DNA of 5,961 nucleotides. Source: an uncultured Prevotella sp. Its GTDB lineage: Bacteria > Bacteroidota > Bacteroidia > Bacteroidales > Bacteroidaceae. A model generated the notes under the pieces. That model made no database searches. It worked only from the letters and a program-made list of their open reading frames with translations, and had not been told where the DNA came from. Location: positions 1-5,961 of the forward strand of contig UQWP01000112.1 in the NCBI GenBank assembly GCA_900544825.1, given 5' to 3'. This document shows positions 5,706 through 5,961 of the stretch, one piece after another. Within the stretch, counting starts at the first letter, position 1. The number at the start of each line of letters is the position of its first letter. Both the position numbers and the translations under genes were made by a program.

Positions 5706-5875
5706 CAATTATTTATTGAATTATCGCCTTCTTTTATTGATAAATTTGATGTTTGCCGTTACTTTTTATTCATTATATCTATTTCGGGGAACGCTTATGC
5801 TAGGAGAATGCATATATTTGAGGAGATAGTATAATAGAATAGAGTGATAATATCAAAGATCTTGGAAGGTGATAT

Positions 5876-5911
5876 AAAAGAAAAAGCCTTCTGAAATTTC
5901 TTTCAGAAGGC
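5876..5911 (-). terminator. Rho-independent terminator of the tRNA-Ser gene
   Basis: A perfect 11-bp stem is formed by 5911-5901 (GCCTTCTGAAA on the minus strand) and 5896-5886 (TTTCAGAAGGC), closed by the tetraloop GAAA. It is followed on the minus strand by TTTTTCTTTT. It begins 5 nt after the tRNA end, so it terminates the tRNA transcript and isolates the thiD unit from it. Confidence 0.9.
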
Positions 5912-5916
5912 ACTTG

Positions 5917-5961
5917 CGGAGAGAGAGGGATTCGAACCCCCGGTACCTCTCGGTACGACGG
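5917..5961 (-). tRNA. tRNA-Ser, 3' part (runs off the right edge)
   Basis: On the minus strand the sequence shows a long variable arm (GTACC-GAGA-GGTAC, a perfect 5-bp hairpin), then a T arm GGGGG-TTCGAAT-CCCTC with one G-U pair. The 3' acceptor strand TCTCTCC and a G at the discriminator position (5917) follow. The long variable arm limits it to Ser, Leu or Tyr. G73 points to Ser, since Leu and Tyr normally have A73. CCA is not encoded and must be added after transcription. The anticodon is outside the window. Confidence 0.88.

Noticed and set aside
5614..5829. Plus-strand open frame of 71 codons with a hydrophobic start, preceded by part of a TACTTTTG box
   Set aside because: It overlaps the thiD start and AT-rich intergenic DNA, its composition is what AT-rich sequence gives by chance, it begins upstream of the box, and there is no TTTG at the right distance.
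5640..5880. TPP riboswitch ahead of thiD
   Set aside because: Neither the CUGAGA nor the downstream conserved thi-box segment could be found on the minus strand.

Overview
The window looks like a stretch of chromosome from the phylum Bacteroidota, most likely a Prevotella/Segatella-type gut species. The grounds are Bacteroidales-type protein sequences (MutS2 beginning MIYPDNFENKIGF and ending in a GGAGITVVDF motif; a ThiE-like protein with LHLRKP and SPIFDSISK) and promoters of the Bacteroidota form (TTTG, 20-nt spacer, TAnnTTTG). This assignment rests on recognition, not on a search. Every supported gene lies on the minus strand, so the window reads from right to left.

Right edge (5961 to 5640): the 3' part of a class II tRNA, very probably tRNA-Ser, ends at 5917 and is followed at once by a strong hairpin/T-tract terminator. 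An AT-rich gap of about 245 bp then holds a candidate -7 box and a 16-bp near-palindrome ahead of thiD.

Centre (5638 to 3061): three genes run in the same direction with 50-70 bp gaps and no convincing terminator between them: thiD (HMP/HMP-P kinase of thiamine synthesis), a radical SAM protein with a reduced SPASM domain, and a ThiE/TenI-family protein. Together they look like a thiamine-linked operon with one member of unknown role. No TPP riboswitch is visible in front of it.

Left-centre (3031 to 449): mutS2, a MutS-family ATPase with a C-terminal Smr domain. Its promoter starts inside the last codons of the ThiE-like gene and ends about 5 nt before the ATG, so the mRNA should be nearly leaderless. 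Downstream of the stop lies a tandem array with an exact 32-bp period (about 4.6 copies), then a rho-independent terminator.

Left edge (189 to 1): a well-formed promoter drives a small SRP RNA (ffs/4.5S), recognised from its CAGG-GGAA-AGCA helix-8 core. Four nucleotides further on, the first 16 bases of another tRNA run off the window.

The most unusual theme is the number of short tandem duplications in 3.5 kb: the 32-bp array after mutS2, a 26-bp repeat across the stop codon of the radical SAM gene, and a 30-bp in-frame duplication inside the ThiE-like gene. Hydrophilic loop insertions also occur in the radical SAM protein and in MutS2. Nothing seen amounts to a clearly new defence or mobile system; the gene content is mostly housekeeping.
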